46,679 nucleotides of DNA from Burkholderiales bacterium (GTDB taxonomy: Bacteria > Pseudomonadota > Gammaproteobacteria > Burkholderiales > Burkholderiaceae_C), in contig JACPYV010000060.1 of NCBI GenBank assembly GCA_016195825.1, positions 1 through 46,679 of the forward strand, read 5' to 3'. The position numbers and the translations under genes were made by a program. Positions within the stretch are counted from its first letter, which is position 1, and every line of letters begins with the position of its first letter. This document shows, one piece after another, positions 35,769 through 43,477 of this stretch. Below the pieces are notes generated by a model, which saw only the letters and a program-made list of their open reading frames with translations, was not told the DNA's origin and ran no database searches.

Positions 35769-36605
35769 GTGAGCTTCTCGACCTTGCGCGGCATTGTGTC
35801 CGTCCTGATGGCGGCAGGGCTGCTGGCCGCCGGCACCGCTCGCGCGAACGGCTGCCCCGAGCGGCTGCGCATCTCCTTTCCTGACGCCCCGGCCGAGCCC
35901 TTTCTGCGCGGTCAGGGCGACGACTTCGCCCGGCCACCCGGCCTGCTGGTCGACTGGGTGCGCGCCGCGCTGCGCGAGACAGGTTGCCTGGAGCGCGCCG
36001 AGTTGCTGCGTCTGCCCGCGCGACGGGTGCGCGCCATGGTCGAAGCCGGGCAGCTGGACCTGGTGGCCGGCGTGGGCGAGGGCGGGCCCATCGCGGCGCT
36101 GCTGACGCTGCCGCCGCAGGTCGGGCCCAAGGGCGAGTTCGATTTCAGCCTGGGCCATGTCGACTATGCCTTCTATGCCCGCCGCGGCCTGGTGGGCGGC
36201 CGCGTGGACGGTGACGGCCTGCCGGTGCTGCCGCCCAAGGCCCGCGTCGGCGTCAGCGCCGGCACCCGTGCCGAGGTGCTGGCCCAGGAGCGCGGCTGGC
36301 CGGTGGACCCCGCGCCCAGCCACGAGAGCGCACTGCAGAAGCTGCTGGCTGGGCGCACGCCGCTGCTGCTGGTGCACACCTACCACCTGGACGAGCGGCT
36401 GCGGCAGGAGCCGGCGCTGGCTCGCGAAGTGGTCAGGTTCGGCCCCGTCGTGGAGCGCCGTCGCCTGCATGTGGGCGCGCTGCCGGCCTTCGCGCGCAGC
36501 GAGAACGGCTTCGTGCTGAAGCTTTGGCGGGAGCTGTGCCGCCAGTCCCAGGCCGCCAAGGCCGATGGCGCCTGCCGGTTGCCGCCGGCCGGGTCGGGCG
36601 GCTGA
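35769..36605 (+). CDS. Periplasmic solute-binding-like protein (SBP_bac_3-type), second copy
   Basis: A 278-residue protein starting at GTG 35769 (ATG 35808 is possible but would shorten the signal peptide MSFSTLRGIVSVLMAAGLLA...ARA). The mature part starts CPERLRISFPDAPAEPFL and has two-lobe solute-binding features: LLVDWVRAALRETG, RMVEAGQLDLV-like AMVEAGQLDLVAGVGEGG, and GVSAGTRAEVLAQERG. No transporter subunits are adjacent. It shares class, size and setting with the 19078 protein: both lie beside an LD-carboxypeptidase locus. It is divergent from the Tat LD-carboxypeptidase, with a 48-bp shared spacer too short for two full promoters that do not overlap. The ligand is unknown. Confidence 0.75.
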   Translation: MSFSTLRGIVSVLMAAGLLAAGTARANGCPERLRISFPDAPAEPFLRGQGDDFARPPGLLVDWVRAALRETGCLERAELLRLPARRVRAMVEAGQLDLVAGVGEGGPIAALLTLPPQVGPKGEFDFSLGHVDYAFYARRGLVGGRVDGDGLPVLPPKARVGVSAGTRAEVLAQERGWPVDPAPSHESALQKLLAGRTPLLLVHTYHLDERLRQEPALAREVVRFGPVVERRRLHVGALPAFARSENGFVLKLWRELCRQSQAAKADGACRLPPAGSGG

Positions 36606-36636
36606 CACCGCGCCGTTTCTTCCGTCCTCCGCAGGA

Positions 36637-36666
36637 TTGACGCTGTGGTGGAGCCCTCGCTATGTT
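36637..36666 (+). promoter_or_regulatory. Sigma70-type promoter for the peroxidase lipoprotein gene
   Basis: TTGACG (36637-36642, -35) and TATGTT (36661-36666, -10) are separated by 18 bases. Transcription would start near 36673, giving a leader of about 29 bases with an AGGAG site before the ATG at 36702. This is the best-matching promoter noticed in the window. Confidence 0.6.
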
Positions 36667-36701
36667 GCGCAATCTGCGAAGAACGACACGAGGAGACGCA
36701 C

Positions 36702-39551
36702 ATGACGCGCTGCCTGACCTGGCTTATCTGCTGCACGGCCCTGCTGCTGGCCGGCTGCATCAGCACCACGCCCCAGTCCACGCTGGACGACACGGCCAGC
36801 TGCACGGCCATGGTCGTCGGCGGTTTCCGCAAGGTGGCCGACGAGCGCAGCGAGCGCTTCAACGGCAAGGTCGGCGAACCGGTGGCGCGCTGCCGTGGCG
36901 GCGACAAGGCCGCGGCCTTCCGCCCCTCGCCCTTCGTCGACTGGTCCAACTACTGGGCCACCGGCGACGCGGCTTCGCTGCTGCCGGGCACGACCGGCGT
37001 CGGCGGCCACCTGGGCCCCAACGGCCGCGGTGTCGACGGCGCGCTGCTGGACCTGGAGTACCAGCGCATGGAGTTGATCAAGTTCAACCTGTTCGACAAC
37101 TCGGGCTCCTTTGCCGACTACGCGCTGGGCCGCGACGGCGTGGCGGGCACGGCCATCAAGACCTGGCCCTCGATGCGGCTGCCGGCGGGTTCGCCGTTCT
37201 ACGCGGCCGTGGGCGGCGACGGGCCGCAGCTGTGCCAGGGCGAGCTGATCCGCTGGCGTCAGCTGAGTGGCATCTGCAACGACATCCGCAACCCGAAGAT
37301 GGGCTCCAGCGGCGCGCTGTTCGCGCGCAACGTGCAGTTTGAGGCAACCTACCCCGACATCAGCGACGACCAGCTCGCCCGCAATCGCCACGGCGACCGC
37401 CTCTCGCTGCTGCAGCCCGACCCTCAGCTAATCAGCCGCAAACTCTTCACCCGCGCCCAGAGCGACCCGGCCAAGTGCCGCGACGGGCAGGGCCTGCCGG
37501 GTGCGGCAGCGGACGCGAACTGCGACTACCAGAAGGCACCGTTCTTCAACGTGCTGGCAGCGTTCTGGATCCAGTTCATGACGCACGACTGGTTCTCGCA
37601 CATGGACGAGGGCCACAACGAGCCGGCCTGGATGCCGGTGGGCTGCGCCGGTGACGCTGCCAAGGCGGGCTGCCGTCCTGGCGACCGCATCGACCGCGGC
37701 TACGTGGCCGAAAGCAACGCGCCGCCGCGCTACGCGGCGCCGGACGGCACCCGGCCCCTGGCGCGTGCCTTCCGCACGCATGCGAACAACGTGACCGCCT
37801 GGTGGGACGCGTCGCAGATCTACGGCTATGACGGTGTCTCGCGCCAGCGCGTGAAGCGCGACCCGGCCGACCCGGCCCGGCTGCTGCTGCTGCCCGGCGC
37901 GCGTGGCGGCGCCGGCGAGGCGCTGGGCCAGCTGCCCGTCTTCGGCCCCGGCGACCCCATCAACCCGCAGTGGGCAGGGCAGGGCACGGCGGCCTTTCCG
38001 GACAACTGGAGCATCGGCATTGGCTTCTATCACACGGTGTTCTCGCGCGAGCACAACGCCTTCGTGGCCGAGTTCCGCCGCCGCGCCGCTGCCGCGCCCG
38101 AGGACGACTCGGGTCTGCGCGATCCGGCCCGGCCGACCGAAGTGATCCGCTACCGGGACGTATCGGCCGACGTGCTGTTCGAGGTGGCGCGCCTTGTCGT
38201 CGCCGCCGAGATCGCCAAGATCCACACCATCGAATGGACGCCGCAGCTGCTGTACGACGAGCCGCTGAACCTGGCAATGAACGCGAACTGGGGCGGCCTG
38301 TTCGACGGCCATCCCTGGGTGGAGAACGCGCTGGAGGCCGTTGTCGTTCAGAACTTCGGCAAGAGCAGCGACGCGAAGAAGGCCGGTCAGTGGTACTCGG
38401 CGCTGGCCTCGGGGCCGGGCATCTTCGGCCTGGGCGCGCGGGTCTACACCAGCGACCGCTTCTTCGCCCGCCACGACGCGACGAAGGACGACATCTGGAG
38501 CCTGGCCAACCCCGAGCATGTGAATGGCGGTGTCAATCACTTCGGCTCGCCGTTCAATTTCCCGGAGGAGTTCGTCAGCGTCTACCGGCTGCATTCGCTG
38601 GTGCCCGACCTCATCGAGCTGCGCCACTGGGACGCCGACCCCAACCGCATCGCCGCCAAGGTGCCGGTCATCGAGACGTTCCGCGCCAAGGCCACCGGCG
38701 CGCTGGCTTCCCAAGGCGCGGCGGACTGGGCGCTGTCCATGGGCCGCCAGCGCCTGGGTCTGCTGACGCTGGGCAACAGCCCGGCCTTCCTGCAGAACCT
38801 GCCGCTGCCGCGCCTTCAAAGCAGCACCGGCAAGATCGACGTGAACGCGTTGGACTTGATCCGCGACCGCGAGCACGGCGTGCCGCGCTTCAACGAGTTC
38901 CGCCGCCAGTACGGGCTGCGTCAGCTGACCCGCTTCGACGACTTCATCGACGCGCGGCTGCCGGCCGACTCGCCCGAGCGCGCCCGCCAGGCCAGGGTCA
39001 TCGCCGACCTGCGCAGCATCTACGGCCAGCACCGGTGCGATGCGCGCAAGGTCATCACCGCCGCACAGAAGAATCTCGATGGCAGCCCCATCAACGACTG
39101 CCTGGGCCAAGCCGACGGCAGTCTGGTGGACAACGTCGAGGACGTGGACACGGTGGTGGGCTGGCTGGCTGAGTTCACGCGGCCGCATGGCTATGCGATC
39201 TCAGAGACGCAGTTCCAGGTCTTCATCCTGAACGCGTCGCGGCGGCTGTTCAGTGACCGCTTCTTCACCAGCAGCTTCCGGCCCGAGTTCTACGGCCGTC
39301 TGGGCGTGGAGTGGGTCATGAACAACGGCCCGACGGCGAAACAGTTTGAGCCCAAGGAGAGCAACGGCCATCGTGTGGAGGTGTCGCCGTTCAAGCGCGT
39401 GCTGCTGCGCACGGTGCCCGAACTGGCGCCCGAACTGGCCGGCGTGGTGAACGCCTTTGACCCCTGGGCGCGCGACCGTGGCGACTACTACGGTCTGGGC
39501 TGGCAGCCGCGCCGCGGTGCCGAGAGCGACCCGGCATTCAAGCAGCCCTGA
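36702..39551 (+). CDS. Heme peroxidase / fatty-acid dioxygenase superfamily lipoprotein
   Basis: A 949-residue protein from ATG 36702 with GAGGAG upstream and a lipobox LLLAGC at Cys18. Superfamily motifs of the animal-type peroxidases (PF03098) occur in order. The distal region is FWIQFMTHDWFSHMDEGHN with candidate distal His295. Then come FRTHANNVTAWWDASQIYGYD, the FYHTVFSREHNAFVAEFRRR helix (His444), AEIAKIHTIEWTPQLL, and VYRLHSLVPDLIELR with Tyr628 and candidate proximal His631. The Y-x-x-H-x-L-x-P-D arrangement is that of alpha-dioxygenases and cyclooxygenase-like enzymes, in which the Tyr forms the radical. It differs from plain peroxidases, so fatty-acid oxygenation is plausible; peroxidase activity alone remains possible. 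Lipid anchoring would place it facing the periplasm or surface. It has its own promoter. Confidence 0.88.
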   Translation: MTRCLTWLICCTALLLAGCISTTPQSTLDDTASCTAMVVGGFRKVADERSERFNGKVGEPVARCRGGDKAAAFRPSPFVDWSNYWATGDAASLLPGTTGVGGHLGPNGRGVDGALLDLEYQRMELIKFNLFDNSGSFADYALGRDGVAGTAIKTWPSMRLPAGSPFYAAVGGDGPQLCQGELIRWRQLSGICNDIRNPKMGSSGALFARNVQFEATYPDISDDQLARNRHGDRLSLLQPDPQLISRKLFTRAQSDPAKCRDGQGLPGAAADANCDYQKAPFFNVLAAFWIQFMTHDWFSHMDEGHNEPAWMPVGCAGDAAKAGCRPGDRIDRGYVAESNAPPRYAAPDGTRPLARAFRTHANNVTAWWDASQIYGYDGVSRQRVKRDPADPARLLLLPGARGGAGEALGQLPVFGPGDPINPQWAGQGTAAFPDNWSIGIGFYHTVFSREHNAFVAEFRRRAAAAPEDDSGLRDPARPTEVIRYRDVSADVLFEVARLVVAAEIAKIHTIEWTPQLLYDEPLNLAMNANWGGLFDGHPWVENALEAVVVQNFGKSSDAKKAGQWYSALASGPGIFGLGARVYTSDRFFARHDATKDDIWSLANPEHVNGGVNHFGSPFNFPEEFVSVYRLHSLVPDLIELRHWDADPNRIAAKVPVIETFRAKATGALASQGAADWALSMGRQRLGLLTLGNSPAFLQNLPLPRLQSSTGKIDVNALDLIRDREHGVPRFNEFRRQYGLRQLTRFDDFIDARLPADSPERARQARVIADLRSIYGQHRCDARKVITAAQKNLDGSPINDCLGQADGSLVDNVEDVDTVVGWLAEFTRPHGYAISETQFQVFILNASRRLFSDRFFTSSFRPEFYGRLGVEWVMNNGPTAKQFEPKESNGHRVEVSPFKRVLLRTVPELAPELAGVVNAFDPWARDRGDYYGLGWQPRRGAESDPAFKQP

Positions 39552-39568
39552 GCGTGTCCAATGCGGGC

Positions 39569-39805
39569 ATGAGCGAATCTGACCTGCCCGCATTGCCCCA
39601 TCTGGCCCCGGGCCGCTACCGCCACTACAAGGGCCTGGACTACGAGGTCATGGGTGTCGCCCGCCACAGCGAGACGCTGGAAGCGGTGGTCGTCTACCGG
39701 CCGCTCTACAACGACAGCGGGTGGTGGGTGCGGCCGTTCTCGATGTTCGTGGAGAACGTCGTCATCGATGGCGTCGAGCAGCTCCGTTTCACCCGCGTGG
39801 GCTGA
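39569..39805 (+). CDS. DUF1653 family protein
   Basis: A 78-residue protein from ATG 39569 (GTG 39554 gives five more residues). The core GRYRHYKGLDYEVMGVARHSETLEAVVVYRPLY...WVRPFSMFVENV is the compact beta domain of DUF1653, found across bacteria alone or fused to other domains. Its function is unknown. It starts 17 bp after the peroxidase stop and could be cotranscribed, but DUF1653 genes occur in many contexts, so no link is claimed. No good ribosome site is visible, which suggests coupling to upstream translation. Confidence 0.9.
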   Translation: MSESDLPALPHLAPGRYRHYKGLDYEVMGVARHSETLEAVVVYRPLYNDSGWWVRPFSMFVENVVIDGVEQLRFTRVG

Positions 39806-39945
39806 GCCGAGCGCGTCGCCCGCGCGACAGCTGTTTGCGCCGGCTGTCCGGGATTAAGTCACGGCCGGTTGGTTGGCGGCAGGCGGTCATCGGCTTTTCA
39901 TCAGGATTCAAGGAATTAGGGTTTCTACGATGTTCGCGTTGCTGC

Positions 39946-39963
39946 ACCCCCCCGAATGCGGGG
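39946..39963 (+). repeat. Copy 2 of the shared C/G-tract motif, with CCCCG-AATG-CGGGG hairpin
   Basis: The sequence ACCCCCCCGAATGCGGGG contains a perfect 5-bp hairpin with an AATG tetraloop (39950-39963). It shares 15 of 17 bases with 13664-13680 upstream of the PEP-CTERM gene. It lies 38-55 bp before the chemoreceptor ATG. The rest of the 195-bp spacer from 39806 shows only weak hairpins (ACAGC/GCTGT about 39829) and no clear sigma28 promoter. Confidence 0.4.
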
Positions 39964-40000
39964 TCGGCGGCAGTCCAAACCTACATCGGAGACCTGATTC

Positions 40001-41566
40001 ATGAAGTGGTTCTATGACCTGAAGATCGCCACCAAGCTGGTGGTGTCCTTCATTGCCGTGCTGTTGCTGACCGCCGGGCTCGGTGTGTTCGCCGTCGTCG
40101 AGCTGGCGCGCGTGAATCAGACTGCCACCGACCTGGCGACCAACTGGATGCCGGCGATCAAGTCGGCCGGCGATATCCGCTACGGCCTCGCGCGACTGCG
40201 TTCCTTTTCGCAGCAGCATGTGCTGGCCGATTCCGCCGAGCTGAAGAAGGGCTACGAGGACACGATGGCCGGCCTGGTCGCCAAGCTGGACAAGGACCGC
40301 AAGGCCTACGAGGCGGTGCTGTCCGAGCCTGAAGAGAAGAAGGCCTACGCCGAGTTCTCCGAACTGCTGACCAGCTACCTGAACGTGCACCAGCAGATCG
40401 TGGCCCTGTCCGGGGAGCACAAGAACGACGAAGCCATGGCCTTGATGCGTGGCACCGGCAAGGACAGCTTCCGTGCGATGGAGGCCCGCATCGAAGAGAT
40501 CATCCAGGTCAACGAGACCGGCGCCGACGAGGCCAACCGCCTGGGCGACACGCTGTATGCAAACGCGCGCAACTGGATCATCGCCGTCGTCGGGGCGTGT
40601 GTGGTCGTCGGCATGGCGCTGGCGCTGGGCGTGGCCCGCCTCATCTCCAGCTCGCTGCAGGCGGCCGTGTCCGTGGCCCGCAGCGTGGCTGCCGGCGACC
40701 TGACGCGCCGCATCACCGTGCGCAGCAGCGACGAGACCGGCCAGCTCATGCAGGCGCTGCAGGACATGACGGGCAGCCTGACCCGCCTCATCGACCGCGT
40801 GCGCAACAGCTCCGACTCCATCGCCACCGGCTCGTCGCAGATCGCCACCGGCAACGCTGACCTGTCGCAGCGCACCGAGGAACAGGCCTCCAACCTGCAG
40901 CAGACGGCCGCATCCATGGAGGAGCTGACCGCCACCGTGCAGCAGAACGCCGACACGGCCCGCCAGGCCACGCAGCTGTCGGTCTCTGCCTCAGCCGTCG
41001 CGTCGCAGGGCGGCGAGGTGGTGGGTCAGGTCGTCGAGATGATGGGCCGCATCTCGGCCAGCTCTAAGAAGATCGCCGACATCATCGGCACCATCGACGG
41101 CATCGCCTTCCAGACCAACATCCTGGCGCTGAACGCGGCGGTCGAGGCAGCCCGTGCCGGCGAGCAGGGCCGCGGCTTCGCGGTTGTTGCGTCCGAGGTG
41201 CGCGCGCTGGCCAGCCGCTCGGCCGACGCGGCCAAGGAGATCAAGGTGCTGATCGGCCAGAGCGTCGAGACCGTCGAGCAGGGCAGCGGTCTCGTCGACA
41301 GCGCCGGCCGCACGATGGCCGAGATTCAGGCCCAGGTGCGCCGTGTCTCCGACCTGATGGGCGAGATCGGCGCGGCCAGCCACGAGCAGTCGCAGGGCAT
41401 CGGCCAGGTCGGCGACGCCGTCCAGCAGCTGGACCAGGTCACCCAGCAGAACGCCGCCCTCGTCGAGGAAAGCGCCGCCGCGGCCGACAGCCTGAACCAG
41501 CAGGCGCAGCTGCTCACGGAAGCGGTCTCCGTCTTCCGCATCGACCAGACGCTGGCTACGGCCTGA
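40001..41566 (+). CDS. Methyl-accepting chemotaxis protein with 4HB periplasmic sensor
   Basis: A 521-residue protein. One membrane helix (about 11-32) leads into a periplasmic four-helix-bundle ligand domain (about 35-188, [29 protein letters not shown]) and a second helix (about 188-212). A HAMP domain (about 213-265) and a long signalling coiled coil (about 270-515) follow. The hairpin tip contains [45 protein letters not shown], the CheA/CheW contact. Methylation-helix Gln/Glu pairs are present. The C-terminus lacks the NWETF pentapeptide for CheR binding. CheW follows after 7 bp, so the receptor and coupling protein are made together. The ligand is unknown. Confidence 0.95.
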   Translation: MKWFYDLKIATKLVVSFIAVLLLTAGLGVFAVVELARVNQTATDLATNWMPAIKSAGDIRYGLARLRSFSQQHVLADSAELKKGYEDTMAGLVAKLDKDRKAYEAVLSEPEEKKAYAEFSELLTSYLNVHQQIVALSGEHKNDEAMALMRGTGKDSFRAMEARIEEIIQVNETGADEANRLGDTLYANARNWIIAVVGACVVVGMALALGVARLISSSLQAAVSVARSVAAGDLTRRITVRSSDETGQLMQALQDMTGSLTRLIDRVRNSSDSIATGSSQIATGNADLSQRTEEQASNLQQTAASMEELTATVQQNADTARQATQLSVSASAVASQGGEVVGQVVEMMGRISASSKKIADIIGTIDGIAFQTNILALNAAVEAARAGEQGRGFAVVASEVRALASRSADAAKEIKVLIGQSVETVEQGSGLVDSAGRTMAEIQAQVRRVSDLMGEIGAASHEQSQGIGQVGDAVQQLDQVTQQNAALVEESAAAADSLNQQAQLLTEAVSVFRIDQTLATA

Positions 41567-41573
41567 GGCAGGC

Positions 41574-42083
41574 ATGGATGACTTGACCCTGGCGTCTGCG
41601 CCGGCGCCGGCCTCCGCCGTGGCCGAACCGGCCGAATACCTGAGCTTTCGCCTCGGCGACGAGGAGTACGGCATCGGCATCCTGCAGGTGCAGGAGATCC
41701 GCTCCTACGAAGCGCCGACGGCCATCGCCAACGCGCCGGCTGTGATGCGCGGCGTCATCGACCTGCGCGGCGTCATCACGCCCATCCTGGACCTGCGGCT
41801 CGCGTTCGGCCAGGCGGCACCCTGCACTGCGCAGACCGGCGTCATCGTGTTGAACCTGGGCGGGCGCGTGGCGGGCGTCGTCGTGGACTCGGTGTCCGAC
41901 GTGCTGGAACTGGGCCCGCAGCACATCCGCCCCGCGCCGCGGCTGCGCGCGCCGGGCTTCGATACCAGCTTCGTGACCGGCATCGCCAGCGTGCAGCAGC
42001 GCATGCTCATCCTGATGGACATCGCGCGCCTGCTCGACAACCCGGCACTTGGATTGGCCGGCGCACTGCCTGCCTCGGCTTGA
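41574..42083 (+). CDS. cheW: Chemotaxis coupling protein CheW
   Basis: A 169-residue CheW-fold protein. After an Ala/Pro-rich N-terminus it has EYLSFRLGDEEYGIGILQVQEI, VMRGVIDLRGVITPILDLRLAFG and GVIVLNLGGRVAGVVVDSVSDVLEL, the two five-stranded barrels that bridge chemoreceptors and CheA. The C-terminal FVTGIASVQQRMLILMDIARLL is also typical. It lies 7 bp after the receptor gene and is probably its dedicated coupling protein. CheA, CheY, CheR and CheB are not in the window, so this pair must feed a kinase encoded elsewhere. Confidence 0.95.
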   Translation: MDDLTLASAPAPASAVAEPAEYLSFRLGDEEYGIGILQVQEIRSYEAPTAIANAPAVMRGVIDLRGVITPILDLRLAFGQAAPCTAQTGVIVLNLGGRVAGVVVDSVSDVLELGPQHIRPAPRLRAPGFDTSFVTGIASVQQRMLILMDIARLLDNPALGLAGALPASA

Positions 42084-42124
42084 CAGCCGGGAAAGTCCCG
42101 CCGCTGGGCGCGCAGGCGAGTGAC

Positions 42125-42130
42125 TAGAGT
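42125..42130 (+). promoter_or_regulatory. Possible -10 element giving a leaderless TPR-regulator mRNA
   Basis: TAGAGT ends 7 bases before the ATG at 42137, so transcription from it would start at or next to the initiation codon. No Shine-Dalgarno box is visible for this gene, consistent with a leaderless message. A -35 is not obvious. Confidence 0.3.
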
Positions 42131-42136
42131 CGAAGC

Positions 42137-43417
42137 ATGGCCCTGGACCTGACGCCCGACGGACTGCCGACCTGGCAGGACTCGCCGCTGTTCCTGCCGC
42201 CCAAGGAGAGCGCGGTGCTGGCGCTGATGATCCGCGCCCAGCCGCTGGCCGTCAGCAAGGCTGACATCGTGGAGCACGCCTGGGGCGGCTCGGCGGTGTC
42301 CGACGACAGTCTCACGCGCTGCATCAGCCAGCTGCGCCGCGCGCTGCCGGACGTGAAGATCGAGGCCGTCTACGGCTTCGGCTACCGGCTGGTGCCGCCC
42401 GAGCCGGCCCAGCACACCCGCATGCTCGCCGTCGTGAAGGCGCCGCCCGACGTCGTCGAGGCCTACCTGCACGCGTGGGAGCTGGCCCAGCAGGGCACGC
42501 CGCGCACGATGGGCCGGGCGCTGACGGTGCTGCGCGCCATCGTCGCCGAGTACCCCGACTACGCGCCCGCCCGTGTGTCGCTGGCCGTCACCATCGGTGC
42601 GGCGGCGGGCTGGGGCATGGCCGCCGAGCTGGGCGTGACCGTGGCCGACGGCCAGGCCGAGCTGGACGCCGCCGAACTGCACGACCCCCATGCCGCCGGT
42701 GTGCGCGTGGCCCGGGCCTGGCTGGCCGACATGGACTGGCGCTTCGACGACGCCGAGGCGCTGTTCCGCGCCGCCTACCGCGAGCAGCCCGACGACGCCG
42801 AGCTGCTGCCGCTGTTCGGCTGGCACCTGCTGGCCACTGGTCGCAGCAGCGAGGCCGTGGCGGTGCTCAGGCGTGCGGTAGCGCAGCGGCCCTTCGCCGT
42901 CTATCCGCGCGTGATGCTGGCGCGCGCGCTGGGCTACGACGGCCAGGCCGACGCCGCGCTGCGCGAGGCCGGGCGTGCCGAGCTGGACCATCCCGACAGC
43001 GCCATCGCCATTGGCCAGCACCTGTTGTGGCGCGCCAACCTGCACCCCGGTCCCGAGTTGGTCGCGCCGGCCCTGCAGCTGCTGGCGCGGGCCGATGCGC
43101 CGTCCTACGTTCGCGCCGCGCAACCCTACGTGCTGGCACGCTGCGGCGAGACGGACCGGGCGCTGGCGCTCATCGACGCGGCGCTCGCCGGCGAGCAGGG
43201 CAACGCGGCCAGCAACGTGATGTTCGCGCCCGCGCTGGCCATGCTGGGCCAGGTGGATCGCGCGGCAGGGCTCGTCGACGCCGCCTTCAACGCCCGCTGC
43301 GGCCTGCTGCCGCTGGTGCTCAATGCGCCGCTGAAGCTGCTCGTCACCCACCCGGCCGTGCAGGAGCTGCAAAGCCATTTCAAGTGGCGCCAGGCGGTGG
43401 AGCCGGTGCCCGGCTGA
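42137..43417 (+). CDS. Winged-helix (OmpR/CadC-type DNA-binding) TPR transcriptional regulator
   Basis: A 426-residue protein. The N-terminal about 90 residues are a Trans_reg_C winged helix (LFLPPKESAVLALMIRAQPLAVSKADIVEHAWGGSAVSDDSLTRCISQLRRALPD, then VYGFGYRLVPP). The remainder is alpha-helical with tetratricopeptide-like repeats from about 180 on (EALFRAAYREQPDDAELLPLFGWHLLATGRSSEAVAVLRRAVAQRPFAVYPRVMLARALGYDGQADAALREAGRAELDHPD and following). There is no membrane helix, unlike CadC, and no receiver domain. The architecture recalls HilA-like and adenylate-cyclase-associated regulators. It precedes a C13 peptidase gene by 60 bp on the same strand, the most likely target or partner. No Shine-Dalgarno box is visible. 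Confidence 0.88.
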   Translation: MALDLTPDGLPTWQDSPLFLPPKESAVLALMIRAQPLAVSKADIVEHAWGGSAVSDDSLTRCISQLRRALPDVKIEAVYGFGYRLVPPEPAQHTRMLAVVKAPPDVVEAYLHAWELAQQGTPRTMGRALTVLRAIVAEYPDYAPARVSLAVTIGAAAGWGMAAELGVTVADGQAELDAAELHDPHAAGVRVARAWLADMDWRFDDAEALFRAAYREQPDDAELLPLFGWHLLATGRSSEAVAVLRRAVAQRPFAVYPRVMLARALGYDGQADAALREAGRAELDHPDSAIAIGQHLLWRANLHPGPELVAPALQLLARADAPSYVRAAQPYVLARCGETDRALALIDAALAGEQGNAASNVMFAPALAMLGQVDRAAGLVDAAFNARCGLLPLVLNAPLKLLVTHPAVQELQSHFKWRQAVEPVPG

Positions 43418-43477
43418 CGGCCGCCGGCGCCGCCGTGGAAGTGCTCCATAGTTGGGCCTTCCGGGGAGGAGTGGCGG

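Noticed and set aside
37428..39188. 586-aa minus-strand open frame opposite the peroxidase gene
   Set aside because: Shadow frame without domains. The plus-strand frame has conserved heme-peroxidase motifs.
42080..42085. TTGACA as a -35 for the TPR regulator
   Set aside because: It is 39 bp from the candidate -10 (TAGAGT) and overlaps the cheW stop, so the spacing rules it out.
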